A stretch of 64,000 nt of DNA from positions 1,860,001 to 1,924,000 of the forward strand of contig NZ_WING01000001.1 in NCBI RefSeq assembly GCF_009793335.1. Direction: 5' to 3'. The notes beneath the pieces were generated by a model that searched no databases, was not told the origin of the DNA, and saw only the letters and a program-made list of their open reading frames with translations. Below, piece by piece: positions 46,002 through 55,841 of the stretch. Numbering within the stretch: the first letter of the stretch is position 1; every line of letters starts with the position of its first letter. The stretch comes from Actinomadura sp. J1-007 (GTDB lineage Bacteria; Actinomycetota; Actinomycetes; Streptosporangiales; Streptosporangiaceae). The position numbers were made by a program, and so were the translations under genes.

Positions 46002-46101
46002 CCTAGTGACGGGCACGGCACTGGCCGGCGGGAGCGGCGGCGGCGAACGTGGTGGAGCGCCCGGCAGGGCGTCCACCGGCCGACCGGCGAAGGAGCCTCC
46101 C

Positions 46102-47025
46102 ATGCAGCACACCATCGTCATGACGGGCGCGAGCCGCGGCATCGGCCGCGTCGCCGCGGAACGGATCCTGCGCCGCTCGGCGGGAACGCACCTCCTCGTC
46201 GTGGCCCGCGGGTCCTCCGGCGCACGGCTCGCCGCGGAGCTCGGTACGGGCGGGCGCGCGGTCTCCCACGTCGAGGCGGACCTCGGCTCCCTGGAGAGCG
46301 TCCGGCGGGCCGCGACCGAGATCCGCGAACGCCTCGACCGCGGCGACCTGCCGCCGCTGCGGGGCTTCGCGGGCAACGCGGGCGTCCAGTACACCAACGC
46401 GCTGATCGAGGGGCCGGACGGGCTGGAGGCGACGTTCACGATCAACGTGCTGGCCAACCACCTGTTCGTCCGCCTGCTCCAGGACCGGTTCGCCGCGCCC
46501 GCCCGGATCGTGATCACCAGCAGCGACACCCATTTCGGCGACATCAGGCACAACCTCGGCATCGTGCCGGGCCCGGTCTGGCGCTCCCCGGACGTCCTCG
46601 CCCGTACGGGCGCGTTCGACAGGCCCGGCACCGCCGCCGGCGGGCGCACCGCGTACTCGACGAGCAAGCTCGCCGCGATCTACCTCGTGCACGAGTACGC
46701 GCGCCGCCTGCCGACCGGGATCGACGCGGTCGCGTTCAACCCGGGCCTGGTGCCCGGCACCGGTCTCGCCCGCAACGCCGGCGCCCTCTCCCGGTTCGCG
46801 ATGCGCCGCGTCCTGCCGGTGTTGACGCTCACGCCGTTCGCCACCAGCCGGGCGCTCGCGGGCGGCCGCCTCGCCGACGTCGTGCTCGGCACGACCGCGG
46901 CGCCGAACGGCTCGTACGTCGACCGGGACCGGGTGGTCCCGTCGTCCGACGAGTCGTACGACCCGCGCCGCGAGCGCGAACTGTGGGACGCCGCCGAACG
47001 CTTCACCGCCGCGTACGCCAAATGA
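46102..47025 (+). CDS. Short-chain dehydrogenase/reductase
   Basis: The 307-residue protein has the Rossmann TGASRGIG nucleotide motif (about 8-15), FAGNAG for the NNAG element, catalytic Ser in VITSSDTHFG, and YSTSK for YxxxK. It resembles the protochlorophyllide-reductase-like subgroup with an extended C-terminus. AAGGAG precedes the ATG. It is divergent from an MmyB-type regulator that likely controls it. The substrate is unknown; detoxification of an aldehyde or ketone is typical for this pairing. Confidence 0.88.
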   Translation: MQHTIVMTGASRGIGRVAAERILRRSAGTHLLVVARGSSGARLAAELGTGGRAVSHVEADLGSLESVRRAATEIRERLDRGDLPPLRGFAGNAGVQYTNALIEGPDGLEATFTINVLANHLFVRLLQDRFAAPARIVITSSDTHFGDIRHNLGIVPGPVWRSPDVLARTGAFDRPGTAAGGRTAYSTSKLAAIYLVHEYARRLPTGIDAVAFNPGLVPGTGLARNAGALSRFAMRRVLPVLTLTPFATSRALAGGRLADVVLGTTAAPNGSYVDRDRVVPSSDESYDPRRERELWDAAERFTAAYAK

Positions 47026-47094
47026 CGGGAACCAGCAGCGGCCGGAACGCTTCCCTGACCGTGCCGGAGCGCCATTCCTGACGCACTCCGAGAA

Positions 47095-47106
47095 GTCAGC
47101 GCTGAC
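47095..47106. other. 12-bp perfect palindrome GTCAGCGCTGAC
   Basis: This exact palindrome lies between the convergent dehydrogenase and HesB-like genes. It has no loop, so it is a poor terminator and more like a protein-binding site or chance. It is recorded only as a possible element. Confidence 0.3.
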
Positions 47107-47123
47107 GAGATCTCCGAGACGCG

Positions 47124-47411
47124 CTAACGGGACGGCGCGTTGATGAGGAACCGCACTTCGCCCTGTTCGTCCACCCGGGCGTCGAGGACCTTGCCCGTGA
47201 GGAAACCGACGGCCGTGGGGGCGAGGAAGACGCGGGCGCCCTCGGTTTCGAGCACCTCGTCGCTGGCCGCAGGGAGCGGTGAGGGCGTCAGCGCGAGGAG
47301 CGATTCGTCGTCGGAATGCGGGGCGATGCGCACGCCGCTGCCGTACGGTACGTCGGGCTGGTAGACCAGGTTGCGAATCGCCGTGACGGCTGCTCCGGTC
47401 AGCATGAGCAC
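47124..47411 (-). CDS. HesB/IscA-like protein lacking cysteines
   Basis: This small protein of 95 residues follows the HesB/IscA fold pattern (MLTGAAVTAIRNLV, GVRIAPHSDDESLLALTP, GARVFLAPTAVGFLTGKVLDARVD) but contains no cysteine, so it cannot bind an Fe-S cluster like canonical A-type carriers. GTG at 47411 is favoured because AAGGAG lies six bases upstream; ATG 47405 is in frame. It may be an adhesin-like structural relative. It sits next to a stress cluster with catalase. Confidence 0.75.
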   Translation of the reverse strand: MLMLTGAAVTAIRNLVYQPDVPYGSGVRIAPHSDDESLLALTPSPLPAASDEVLETEGARVFLAPTAVGFLTGKVLDARVDEQGEVRFLINAPSR

Positions 47412-47709
47412 AACGGGCTCCTTGAGGCGCGCGTTCTCGGCAACGAACTGACAACCGATCTTTACCCGGCACGGCCGGAAGGAATCTCCCTCTCTCCCTT
47501 GCCGCGATCGCCGTGAGTGAGGGTCCCGCCACCCTTCGACCACGTTCCTGGCCGCGGGCATTGCCGAATGCGGAGGCTTTCCTGACGCGCCCATTGGCCA
47601 TCCGCTCCAACCGCGCAAGGGGCTTTGAACTCGGCGGCGCATGGGCGGTCCGCGGCCGGGCAGGAGTGCCCTGACAGCCCATTCTCAAAGCTCGAAGGGG
47701 AGTTCGGCC

Positions 47710-48300
47710 ATGCCGAGGACCGTCGCCGACCCGGATCTGCTCGGGGTCTACCTCAACGACCACCTGGCGGGCGCCACCGGCGGCCTGGAGCTGGCGCGCC
47801 GGACCGCCGGCTCCCACCGGGGCGGCGAGACCGGGGCGGCGCTCAAGCGCATCGCGGACGAGATCCGGGAGGACCGCGAGGCGCTGCTGGCGATCATGGT
47901 GAAGCTGGGCGTCCCCGTCCGCCGGTACAAGGTGTACGCGGCGTGGGCGGCGGAGAAGGCGGGGCGGCTGAAGCTCAACGGCAGGCTCGCGAGCCCGTCG
48001 CCGCTCAGCGGGCTGGTGGAGCTGGAGATGCTGCGGCTCGGCACGGAGGGCAAGGCGGCCGGGTGGTCGACGCTGCGGGAACTGGCGGACGCGGACGCGC
48101 GCCTGGACGCCCGGCGGCTGGACGAGCTGATCGCCAGGGCCCGGGCCCAGTCGCGGACGCTGGAGGAACTGCGCGTGAAGGCCGCCGCCGGGGCGTTCAC
48201 CACGTCCGGGCCGTCGGCGCGGGATCCGGAGAAGCAGCGCGCTCCGGGGAAGCAGGCGGCCCCGGAGAAGCGGCGGGATCCGCGCGCGCCGGCGAAGTGA
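47710..48300 (+). CDS. Hypothetical helical protein upstream of catalase
   Basis: The 196-residue product is predicted to be mostly alpha-helical: [38 protein letters not shown], and a late Lys/Pro/Arg-rich tail. The His and Glu residues in two helices recall ferritin-like or hemerythrin-like bundles, but I cannot assign a family. AAGGGGAG precedes the ATG. It lies 70 bases before the catalase gene on the same strand and may share its transcript and stress role. Confidence 0.7.
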   Translation: MPRTVADPDLLGVYLNDHLAGATGGLELARRTAGSHRGGETGAALKRIADEIREDREALLAIMVKLGVPVRRYKVYAAWAAEKAGRLKLNGRLASPSPLSGLVELEMLRLGTEGKAAGWSTLRELADADARLDARRLDELIARARAQSRTLEELRVKAAAGAFTTSGPSARDPEKQRAPGKQAAPEKRRDPRAPAK

Positions 48301-48370
48301 GCCCGGACGGCTCGGTGGGGGGGACGGGCGTTCCGGGCGGGGCGTTCGCGCGACGAAAGGACGACGGGGC

Positions 48371-50035
48371 ATGACGGACGTGTCGAGCATGGGGCCGCAG
48401 CCGGACGACCACCGCGAGGTGCTGACGAACCGGCAGGGCCACGCGGTCTACGACAACCAGAACCAGCGCACGGTCGGGGCGCGGGGGCCCGCGACGCTGG
48501 AGAACTACCAGTTCCTGGAGAAGATCAGCCACTTCGACCGGGAACGCATTCCCGAACGGGTCGTCCACGCGCGGGGCGCCACTGCGTACGGCTACTTCGA
48601 GGCGTACGGGAAATGGGGCGACGAGCCCGTCGCCCCGTACACCCGCGCCAGGCTGTTCCAGCGGCCCGGCGAGCGGACGCCCGTCGCGGTGCGGTTCTCC
48701 ACGGTGATCGGCGGCCGGGACTCCGCGGAAACGGCGCGCGATCCCCGCGGATTCGCGGTGAAGTTCTACACCGAGGACGGCAACTGGGACCTCGTCGGCA
48801 ACAATCTGGCGGTGTTCTTCATCAGGGACGCCATCAAGTTCCCCGATGTCATCCACGCGCTGAAACCCGACCCGGTCACGTTCCGGCAGGAGCCGAACCG
48901 CATCTTCGACTTCATGTCGCAGACGCCCGAGAGCATGCACATGCTCGTCAACCTGTTCAGCCCGCGCGGCATCCCCGCCGATTACCGGCACATGCAGGGC
49001 TTCGGCGTCAACACCTACAAGTGGGTGAACGAGCGGGGCGACACGCAGCTCGTCAAATACCACTGGATGCCCCGCCAGGGCGTGCGGAGCATGACGGCCT
49101 CCGACGCCGCCGCGCTCCAGGCGAACGACCTGGGCCACGCCACCAAGGATCTGCACGAGGCCATCGAACGCGGCGACTTCCCCGAATGGGAGCTGCTCGT
49201 TCAGATGATGAGCGACGACGACCATCCCGAGCTCGATTTCGACCCGCTCGACGACACGAAGGTGTGGCCGGAGGAACGGTTCCCGGCCCGCCCGGTCGGC
49301 CGCATGGTCCTGGACCGCAACGTCGCCGACAACTTCGCCGAGAACGAGCAGATCTCGTTCGGCACCGGCGTGCTCGTCGACGGCCTCGACTTCTCCGACG
49401 ACAAGATGCTCGTGGGCCGCACGTTCTCCTACAGCGACACCCAGCGTTACCGGGTGGGCCCGAACTACTTGCAGCTCCCGGTCAACCAGGCCAAGAACGC
49501 CGCGGTCCGCACGAACCAGCGCGACGGCCAGATGGTGTACTCGGTCGATCGCGCGGGCGAGAACCCCCACGTCAACTACGAGCCGTCCATCACCGGCGGG
49601 CTCCGCGAGGCGCAGTACCCGACCCACGACGAGCAGGGCCCGACGATCAGCGGCCGGGTCACCCGCCGCCGCATCGAGCGCACCAACGACTACGTCCAGG
49701 CGGGCCAGCGCTACCTGATGATGCACGACTGGGAGCGCGACGACCTCGTCCACAACCTCATCACGATGCTGAGCCAGTGCGACCGGCCGATCCGGGAGCG
49801 CATGGTCTGGCACCTGCTCCTGGCCGAGAACGACCTCGGCCTGCGCGTCGGCGAGGGCCTCGGCATCGCCCCCGACCAGGTGGCGGGCCTGAAGCCGCTC
49901 GCCAGCCAGGACCTCACGGACGAGGACAGGGCGCGCCTGGCCAACCTCGGCAAGAACGGCCCGCGCGACATCACCGGCCTCCAGATGACGCACTGCGTCC
50001 CCGACGACCGAGCCGTCCACCACTACGAGCCCTGA
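48371..50035 (+). CDS. katA: Monofunctional haem catalase
   Basis: The 554-residue enzyme has the catalase core: ERVVHARG with the distal His, [16 protein letters not shown] with the distal Asn, PVAVRFSTV, and the proximal haem ligand Tyr in [13 protein letters not shown]. Its C-terminal extension is of ordinary size, so it is not a large clade 2 enzyme. It disproportionates H2O2. CGAAAGGACGACGG precedes the ATG. The convergent gene is a stress-type SDR. Symbol katA is a family-level guess. Confidence 0.95.
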   Translation: MTDVSSMGPQPDDHREVLTNRQGHAVYDNQNQRTVGARGPATLENYQFLEKISHFDRERIPERVVHARGATAYGYFEAYGKWGDEPVAPYTRARLFQRPGERTPVAVRFSTVIGGRDSAETARDPRGFAVKFYTEDGNWDLVGNNLAVFFIRDAIKFPDVIHALKPDPVTFRQEPNRIFDFMSQTPESMHMLVNLFSPRGIPADYRHMQGFGVNTYKWVNERGDTQLVKYHWMPRQGVRSMTASDAAALQANDLGHATKDLHEAIERGDFPEWELLVQMMSDDDHPELDFDPLDDTKVWPEERFPARPVGRMVLDRNVADNFAENEQISFGTGVLVDGLDFSDDKMLVGRTFSYSDTQRYRVGPNYLQLPVNQAKNAAVRTNQRDGQMVYSVDRAGENPHVNYEPSITGGLREAQYPTHDEQGPTISGRVTRRRIERTNDYVQAGQRYLMMHDWERDDLVHNLITMLSQCDRPIRERMVWHLLLAENDLGLRVGEGLGIAPDQVAGLKPLASQDLTDEDRARLANLGKNGPRDITGLQMTHCVPDDRAVHHYEP

Positions 50036-50070
50036 CACCCCGGCGGCGCCCGCGGCCCCGCCGCGCCGGG

Positions 50071-50988
50071 TCAGCGCGTGGTCGTCATGCCTCCGGTGAC
50101 GGCGATGACCTCGCCGGTGATAAAGCTCGAATCCGCGTCGGAGGCCAGGAACACATAAGTGGGCGCGATCTCCTCCGGCTGTCCCGGACGGGTCAGTTGC
50201 GTCGCACTTCCCATATTGATGATCTCCTGCGTCGGCTGGCCGTGGTCCGCGACATTGAGCGCGGTCCAGGATTGGCCGGGAACGACGACGTTCGCGCGGA
50301 CGCCCCGCTCGATCAGATGCGGGGCGATCGACTTGGTGAACGCCACCATCGCCGCCTTGGAAGCGGCGTAGTCCATCATGATCGAGCTGCCCGAGATGGC
50401 GTCCTCGGAGGCGGTCGCGATGACCGAGTCCCCGGCACCGAGATGCGGCAGCGCGGCCATCACCAGATGGAAGTAGGCGTAGGCGTTGGTCTTGAACGTC
50501 CGGTCCCAGTCTTCGGCCGTCAACTGCTCCAGCCTGGTCTTGCTGACCAGATAGGCCGCGTTGCTCACCAGGATGTTCAGACCGCCCAGCTCGCGCGCCG
50601 TCCGCTCGACGGCCTCGCCGCAGAAACCGGGATCGCACAGGTCACCGGGCAGCAGCAGGCAGCGCCTTCCCTGCTCCTCGACAGCGCGTTTGGTCTCCTC
50701 GGCGTCCGACTGCTCGTCCGGCAGGTAGACGATCGCGACGTCGGCGCCCTCGCGGGCGTAGAGCACGGCGACGGCCCGTCCGATGCCGGAGTCGCCGCCG
50801 GTGATCAGCGCGCGTTTCCCGGCCAGTTTCTCCGCGGCCCGATAACGCTCCGCCCGATAACGCGGGCGCGGATCGAGCTTGGATTCCAGACCGGGCCGGT
50901 CCTGCCGCTGCTCGGGGAACGGCGGCCGGGGCTCGGACACTACTTGCGGCTCGTTCTGCCCGGCAGAGGAATCGTCACGGTCGTTCAT
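50071..50988 (-). CDS. SDR oxidoreductase of the general-stress type (YhdF/YhxC-like)
   Basis: The 305-residue protein has a Pro/Arg/Gln-rich N-terminal extension (about 1-55), then GGDSGIGRAVAVLYAREGADV, VSNAAYL for NNAG, and YAASKAAMVAFTKS with the catalytic Tyr and Lys. The extension plus ITGGDSGIG is typical of general stress SDRs. AAGGAA precedes the ATG at 50988. It is convergent with the catalase gene, and both are commonly found together in desiccation or osmotic stress clusters. Confidence 0.9.
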   Translation of the reverse strand: MNDRDDSSAGQNEPQVVSEPRPPFPEQRQDRPGLESKLDPRPRYRAERYRAAEKLAGKRALITGGDSGIGRAVAVLYAREGADVAIVYLPDEQSDAEETKRAVEEQGRRCLLLPGDLCDPGFCGEAVERTARELGGLNILVSNAAYLVSKTRLEQLTAEDWDRTFKTNAYAYFHLVMAALPHLGAGDSVIATASEDAISGSSIMMDYAASKAAMVAFTKSIAPHLIERGVRANVVVPGQSWTALNVADHGQPTQEIINMGSATQLTRPGQPEEIAPTYVFLASDADSSFITGEVIAVTGGMTTTR

Positions 50989-51554
50989 CAAATGGTTCCT
51001 TATGTGAGCTTGCAGTTGCGATAGAGCCGCGCCGGGGTCGCGGTCCGGCACGGCCCGAGCGCGGACATTTCAACGTGATCGCACAGCTACCCTCGTCCAT
51101 TGCCACCAAACGTCGCCCCCGTCACCCCAGCCCCGGGTGGGCCAGGCAAGACGATTTCGACTAAGGGCCGACAGGGACCGGACGCGGTATTCAAAGGCCC
51201 TTCTGTCGCGGGCCGCTCGCGATCCGACCGTCAACGAGCCGGCCAGCCCCCCGCCGTGCTCGACCTCACAGCGCGCTCCGCCCCGTACCCGAAGGCGGCC
51301 AGGACAACGCACAGCACGGCGGCGCCCCCGGCACGGCATCGGTATCCACACCCTGTGAAGAAAACCTGACAGCGTCAAAAAAACCTCATACTGCTCAATC
51401 CCGCGTCGGCTCACTAGCGTCATCGGTGGCGACGAAGAGTGCGGCACCGCGCCCGCCCTGCCAGGGCGAGGGCCTCGCGGAGCACTGCGCCGATTCCCTG
51501 TGCACACCTGGCTGCCGCATGCCGTTTTCCCGAAGGACGCAAAGGAGATCGACC
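50989..51554. other. Non-coding spacer between SDR and MMPL genes
   Basis: This 566-base divergent spacer holds no convincing gene. An open frame at 51100-51369 has no ribosome site and a random-looking composition. A poly-A-rich patch at 51356-51400 is unusual for this genome; CTGACA (51366-51371) with TACTGC (51389-51394) at 17-base spacing is a weak promoter candidate for the MMPL gene. Confidence 0.5.
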
Positions 51555-53795
51555 GTGTTCGAACGCTTGGCCGAGCTGGCGGTTCGCCGGTCCCGGCTCG
51601 TACTCGCCGTCGCCGTCGTGGCGATGGCTCTCATGGGTGTGGTGGGCGCCGGCGCGTTCGGCAAACTGCTCGGGGGCGGCTTCGACGACCCGGGCTCGGA
51701 GTCCAGCCGGGCCGCGAAGGTCATCGACGAGAGGTTCGGCGGCGAGGCGAACCTCGTCCTGCTCGTCCGCGCCGCCGACGGCCGCGTCGACGGTCCGGCC
51801 GCCGCGCGGAGCGGTCAGGCCCTGGTGGCCGATCTCAAGAAGGAGAAGGAGCTCACCAACGTCCTCTCGTTCTGGGACACGGGCGGCCCCGACCTCCGTT
51901 CCCGGGACGGCGACGAGGCCATGGTGCTCGCCCATGTGACGGGCGATGAGAAGCGGCAACGGGACCGCGCCCAGAAGATCATCGACACCTACACCGGCAC
52001 GTACAAGGGCGCTCTCAAGGTTCGGGCCGGAGGCGCCGCGGCCGTCGGCAGCGACCTGTCGGAGCAGGTGGTCGCCGACCTGGCGCTGGCCGAGACCATC
52101 GCGATACCGCTGACGCTCGTCCTGCTCCTGTTCGTCTTCGGCAGCATGGTCGCGGCGCTGTTGCCGCTGCTCATCGCCGTCATCGCCATCATCGGCTCGT
52201 TCGCCCAGCTCTCCCTGCTCGGCAGCGTCACCGAGGTCGCCGACACCACGACCAACCTCACGACCGCGCTGGGTCTCGGCCTCGGAGTCGACTACGCGCT
52301 GCTGATGACCAGCCGGTTCCGCGAGCAGCTCGCGGCGGGGGCGAGCGTGGACGACGCCGTCCGGCGGACGGTGCACACCGCGGGCCGCACCGTCGTGTTC
52401 TCCGCCGCGACGGTGGCGGCGGCGCTCGCGGCGCTCATGGTGTTCCCGCAGTACTTCCTCCGTTCGTTCGGCTACGCCGGGGTCGGCGTCGTCGCCGTCG
52501 CCGCGGTCGGCGCCCTGCTCGTGATGCCGGCGCTGCTGGCCGTCCTCGGGCACCGGGTCAACAGCGGGCGGATGCCGTGGGCGAAGCCGGAGCGCTCCGA
52601 CGCCGGGGCGCCCGCGTGGGGGCGGCTGGCCCGTACCGTCATGCGGCGGCCCGCGCTCACCGCGCTTCCCCTGCTCGCCGTTCTGCTGCTGGCGGCGAGC
52701 CCGCTGCTGGGCATCACGTTCGGCACGCCGGACGAACGCGTCCTGCCCAAGGACGCCGAGAGCCGCCAGGTCTCCACCGCACTGCGCGAGCACTTCAACG
52801 GCAGCGAGGACTCGGCCCTCCACATCGTCATCGACCAGCCCGTGGGCAAGGCCCCGCTGGAGTCGTACGCGGCCGGACTGTCCGGTCTGAACGGCGTCGC
52901 GCGCGTCCAGACCAGCTCCGGCACCTACACCGGGGGACAGCGCACGGCGACCGGCCCCGGCAGCGCCGCCCTGGCCCGGCCCGGCGCGCAGCGGATCAGC
53001 GTGGTGAGCACCCTGACACCGAGGTCGGACGCGGCCCAGAACCTGGTCGAGGACGTCAGGACGGCCGCCGCGCCCGCGGGAACGCGCCCCCTGGTCGGCG
53101 GTGTCGACGCCGAACTGATCGACGCCAAGGACTCCATCGGCAGCCGCCTCCCCCTCGCCGCGGGCCTGGTCGTCCTCACCACGTTCCTCCTGCTGTTCCT
53201 GTTCACCGGCAGCGTCGTCCAGCCGCTGCGGGCGCTGGTGCTCAACCTGATCAGCCTCGCCGCGACCCTCGGCGTCCTGACCTGGATCTTCCAGGACGGC
53301 GCCTTCTCCTCGGCGCTCGGCTTCACCGCGCAGCCGATGGAGATGTCGATGACCGTGCTGGTCCTCGGCATCGCGTTCGGCCTCTCGATGGACTACGAGG
53401 TCTTCGTGACCAGCCGGATCAAGGAGCTCCACGATCTCGGCGAGGACGACGAGTCCGCCGTGGTCCACGGCCTCGGGCACACCGGGCGCATCGTCAGCGC
53501 GGCGGCGTTCCTGCTCGCGGTGAGCTTCTTCGCGTTCGGCACCGCGGAGATCAGCTTCATGCAGATGTTCGGCCTGGGCAGCGGGCTGGCCATCCTGATC
53601 GACGCCCTCGCCGTCCGCGGCGTCCTCGTCCCGGCCGCCATGCGCCTGCTCGGCCGTTCCGCCTGGTACGCGCCCCGCTTCCTGCGCGCGTTCCACGAGC
53701 GCTTCGGCCTGAGCGAAACCGCCCCCGACCCCGCGGCCGCCACGGGCACCCCCACCCCGCCGACCCCGTACGCAACACACTCAACCGAAACCTGA
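51555..53795 (+). CDS. MMPL family transporter
   Basis: The 746-residue protein has the RND/MMPL duplicated layout: helix 1, an extracellular domain, a block of six helices, a second helix and domain, and a second block. Conserved proton-relay motifs DYALLMTSRFRE and SMDYEVFVTSRIKE occur in the two halves. The C-terminal tail is Pro/Thr-rich. Such transporters export lipids, siderophores or polyketides. AAGGAG precedes the GTG. No lipid-synthesis gene is adjacent, so the cargo is unknown. Confidence 0.9.
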   Translation: MFERLAELAVRRSRLVLAVAVVAMALMGVVGAGAFGKLLGGGFDDPGSESSRAAKVIDERFGGEANLVLLVRAADGRVDGPAAARSGQALVADLKKEKELTNVLSFWDTGGPDLRSRDGDEAMVLAHVTGDEKRQRDRAQKIIDTYTGTYKGALKVRAGGAAAVGSDLSEQVVADLALAETIAIPLTLVLLLFVFGSMVAALLPLLIAVIAIIGSFAQLSLLGSVTEVADTTTNLTTALGLGLGVDYALLMTSRFREQLAAGASVDDAVRRTVHTAGRTVVFSAATVAAALAALMVFPQYFLRSFGYAGVGVVAVAAVGALLVMPALLAVLGHRVNSGRMPWAKPERSDAGAPAWGRLARTVMRRPALTALPLLAVLLLAASPLLGITFGTPDERVLPKDAESRQVSTALREHFNGSEDSALHIVIDQPVGKAPLESYAAGLSGLNGVARVQTSSGTYTGGQRTATGPGSAALARPGAQRISVVSTLTPRSDAAQNLVEDVRTAAAPAGTRPLVGGVDAELIDAKDSIGSRLPLAAGLVVLTTFLLLFLFTGSVVQPLRALVLNLISLAATLGVLTWIFQDGAFSSALGFTAQPMEMSMTVLVLGIAFGLSMDYEVFVTSRIKELHDLGEDDESAVVHGLGHTGRIVSAAAFLLAVSFFAFGTAEISFMQMFGLGSGLAILIDALAVRGVLVPAAMRLLGRSAWYAPRFLRAFHERFGLSETAPDPAAATGTPTPPTPYATHSTET

Positions 53796-53954
53796 CCCCC
53801 GCGACCGCCCGCCCGCCTCCCCCGACCGGAGCCGGGCGGGCACCGCGCGTTCTCCCTGGCCACAGCCCCGTTCGACGACCCCGCCCACCAGCAACGCCGC
53901 CGCCGCCGAGCGCCGCACAACCACAACCGCCGACCAGCCCCCGCATGAACGACG

Positions 53955-54130
53955 CGGACAGCACGGCGCAGACGGCACGCGCAGACAGCACGGCGCGGCG
54001 CGGACAGCACGGCGCAGACGGCACGCGCAGACAGCACGGCGCGGCGCGGACGGCACGGCACGGACGGCACGGCACGGACGGCACGGCACGGACGGCACGG
54101 CACGGACGGCACGGCACGGACGGCACAGCG
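53955..54130. repeat. 46-bp tandem duplication followed by 14-bp repeat array
   Basis: Two perfect adjacent 46-bp copies occupy 53955-54000 and 54001-54046. They are followed by five perfect copies of CGGACGGCACGGCA (54047-54116) and a diverged sixth copy. The array lies in the 377-base space between convergent MMPL and SHMT genes, which otherwise holds only a C-rich non-coding run. Neither unit length is a multiple of three and no gene is seen. Confidence 0.9.
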
Positions 54131-54172
54131 CAGACGGCACGGGAGGCGAGCCCGGTGGGTGAGGCCGAGGGA

Positions 54173-55459
54173 TCAGATGCCGAGGGGGTGGTCGTAGAAG
54201 GGGAACGACGTGCAGATGCGCTCGATGCGCTTGCGGACGGACGTGGCGGCCTCGCCGCCGGGGGGCGCGCCGGTGCGGGCGGCGTCGAGGATGTCGGCGA
54301 TCAGGTCGCCGACCTCGCGGAACTCCGCGTCGCGCAGGCCCCGGGACGTGGCGGCGTTGACGCCGAGGCGGACGCCGGAGGTCTTCTTCGGCCCGCGCGG
54401 ATCGAACGGGACCTGGTTCATGTTGCAGATGATGCCCGCCTCCTCCAGGTGCGCGGCCGCGTCGGCCCCCGTGATCCCGGCCTCCCGCAGATCCACGAGG
54501 GCGAACGGCAGGTCGGAGCCGCCGGAGACGATGCGGTACCCGCGGTCGGTGAGCGTTCGGCCGAGCACCTGCGCGTTCTTCACGCCCTGCGCCGCGTAGT
54601 CCTTGAACTCCTCGCCCGCCGCCTCTTTGAAGCAGATCGCCTTGGCCGCGATGTGATGCGTCTGGACCCCGTCCTGCACGCCGGGCGTCACGGCGGAGTC
54701 GATTCTCCGGGTGAGGTCGTCGCGATTGGTCAGGATAATCGCCCCGCGCGGCCCGCGCAGGCTCTTGTACGTGGTGGACGTGACCACGTCCGCGAAACCG
54801 AGCGGACTCGGGTGGAGCCCGGTCGCGACCAGGCCGGAGAAGTGTGACATGTCCACGAGGAAAAGGCTGCCGACCTCATCGGCGATGGCCCGGAAACGGG
54901 AGAAGTCGATCCTGCGCGGATATGACGACCCGCCGGCGATGATCAGCTGGGGCCGGTGCTCCAGAGCCGCCCGCCGGATTTCCTCGTAGTCGAGCGTCCC
55001 GGTCTCCGGATCGACCCCGTACCGCGCGATGGAGAACAGCCGCCCGGTGAGGTTGGACGGCGCGCCGTGGGTCAGGTGGCCGCCGGCCGCGGTGTCCATG
55101 CTCAGGATGCGGTCGCCGGGCTTCAGCAGGCCGACGATGACCGCGTGGTTCATCTGGCTGCCCGAGTGCGGCTGCACGTTGGCGTGCGCGCATCCGAACA
55201 GGCCGCGGGCCCGTTCGATCGCGATCTGCTCGATCGTGTCGGCCAGGTCGGACCCGCGCAGATAGCGCTCTCCGGGATAGCCCTCGAGCTGCGTGTTGGT
55301 GAAGACCCCGCTCAGCGCCTGGCGGACCGCCTGGCTCACAAGGTTCTCCGAGGCGATCAGGGAAAGCCGCCTGCGCTGGTTGTCGTATTCCTGCGAAAGG
55401 ATCCGGTGAAGCTCCCCGTCGACCTCGGACACATCGTTCCCGAAATGGGTTGACCCCAT
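54173..55459 (-). CDS. Serine hydroxymethyltransferase-like enzyme with altered active site
   Basis: The 428-residue PLP enzyme aligns with GlyA, with the Schiff-base Lys232 in TSTTYKSLRGPRG and the catalytic Glu59 in LEGYPG. Several normally invariant residues differ: TQLEGYPG replaces KYAEGYPG, RYLRG replaces RYYGG, and Tyr231 replaces the His before the Lys. Family members normally interconvert serine and glycine with folate; these changes suggest a paralogue such as a transaldolase or an enzyme for other beta-hydroxy amino acids. The ATG at 55459 has GAGG eight bases upstream and a good promoter. It is probably not the housekeeping glyA. Confidence 0.85.
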   Translation of the reverse strand: MGSTHFGNDVSEVDGELHRILSQEYDNQRRRLSLIASENLVSQAVRQALSGVFTNTQLEGYPGERYLRGSDLADTIEQIAIERARGLFGCAHANVQPHSGSQMNHAVIVGLLKPGDRILSMDTAAGGHLTHGAPSNLTGRLFSIARYGVDPETGTLDYEEIRRAALEHRPQLIIAGGSSYPRRIDFSRFRAIADEVGSLFLVDMSHFSGLVATGLHPSPLGFADVVTSTTYKSLRGPRGAIILTNRDDLTRRIDSAVTPGVQDGVQTHHIAAKAICFKEAAGEEFKDYAAQGVKNAQVLGRTLTDRGYRIVSGGSDLPFALVDLREAGITGADAAAHLEEAGIICNMNQVPFDPRGPKKTSGVRLGVNAATSRGLRDAEFREVGDLIADILDAARTGAPPGGEAATSVRKRIERICTSFPFYDHPLGI

Positions 55460-55506
55460 CACCATATCCTCGCCTCGACGGAGCGCAAATAGTCACCAGA
55501 ACAACG

Positions 55507-55535
55507 ACGTTACCCACGGACACCATGCCAGTCAA
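55507..55535 (-). promoter_or_regulatory. Promoter of the SHMT-like gene
   Basis: On the minus strand TTGACT (55535-55530) and TAACGT (55512-55507) are 17 bases apart, giving a start near 55500 and a leader of about 40 bases before the ATG. The 382-base divergent spacer (55460-55841) is AT-rich for this genome up to about 55690; no other feature is clear in it. Confidence 0.6.
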
Positions 55536-55841
55536 CAGCACACCGCACAAAGCGTCTTCCCATTAACGGATGGCCGAAAATGTCAATCCCCACTGGTGCA
55601 CGCGTTCAAGCCCGACAACCAACCACCGCAAGCGCGAAAAAGAAAAATTCGCCGTCGCGCGTCGGCAGGTTATTGTCATTGCCGAGGCCGCCGGTGACCG
55701 GCCGCGTCACCGCCGCCCTCGCCGGACGCCCGCCACCCCGCCGCCCCGTCGCCCGCATCGCCTGCGGGACGACCGGCCGCTGCCGGGGCCCGGCCCGCTC
55801 CGGGTCCCGAACGAAACGGCGGCGCGGATCGGGGAGTGGCC

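Noticed and set aside
51100..51369. Small open frame in the spacer before the MMPL gene
   Set aside because: There is no ribosome site, the composition is Pro/Ala/Arg-rich without motifs, and the stretch overlaps probable promoter sequence.
53955..54130. CRISPR or mobile-element end repeats
   Set aside because: The units are directly adjacent, there are no spacers, no transposase and no target-site duplication.
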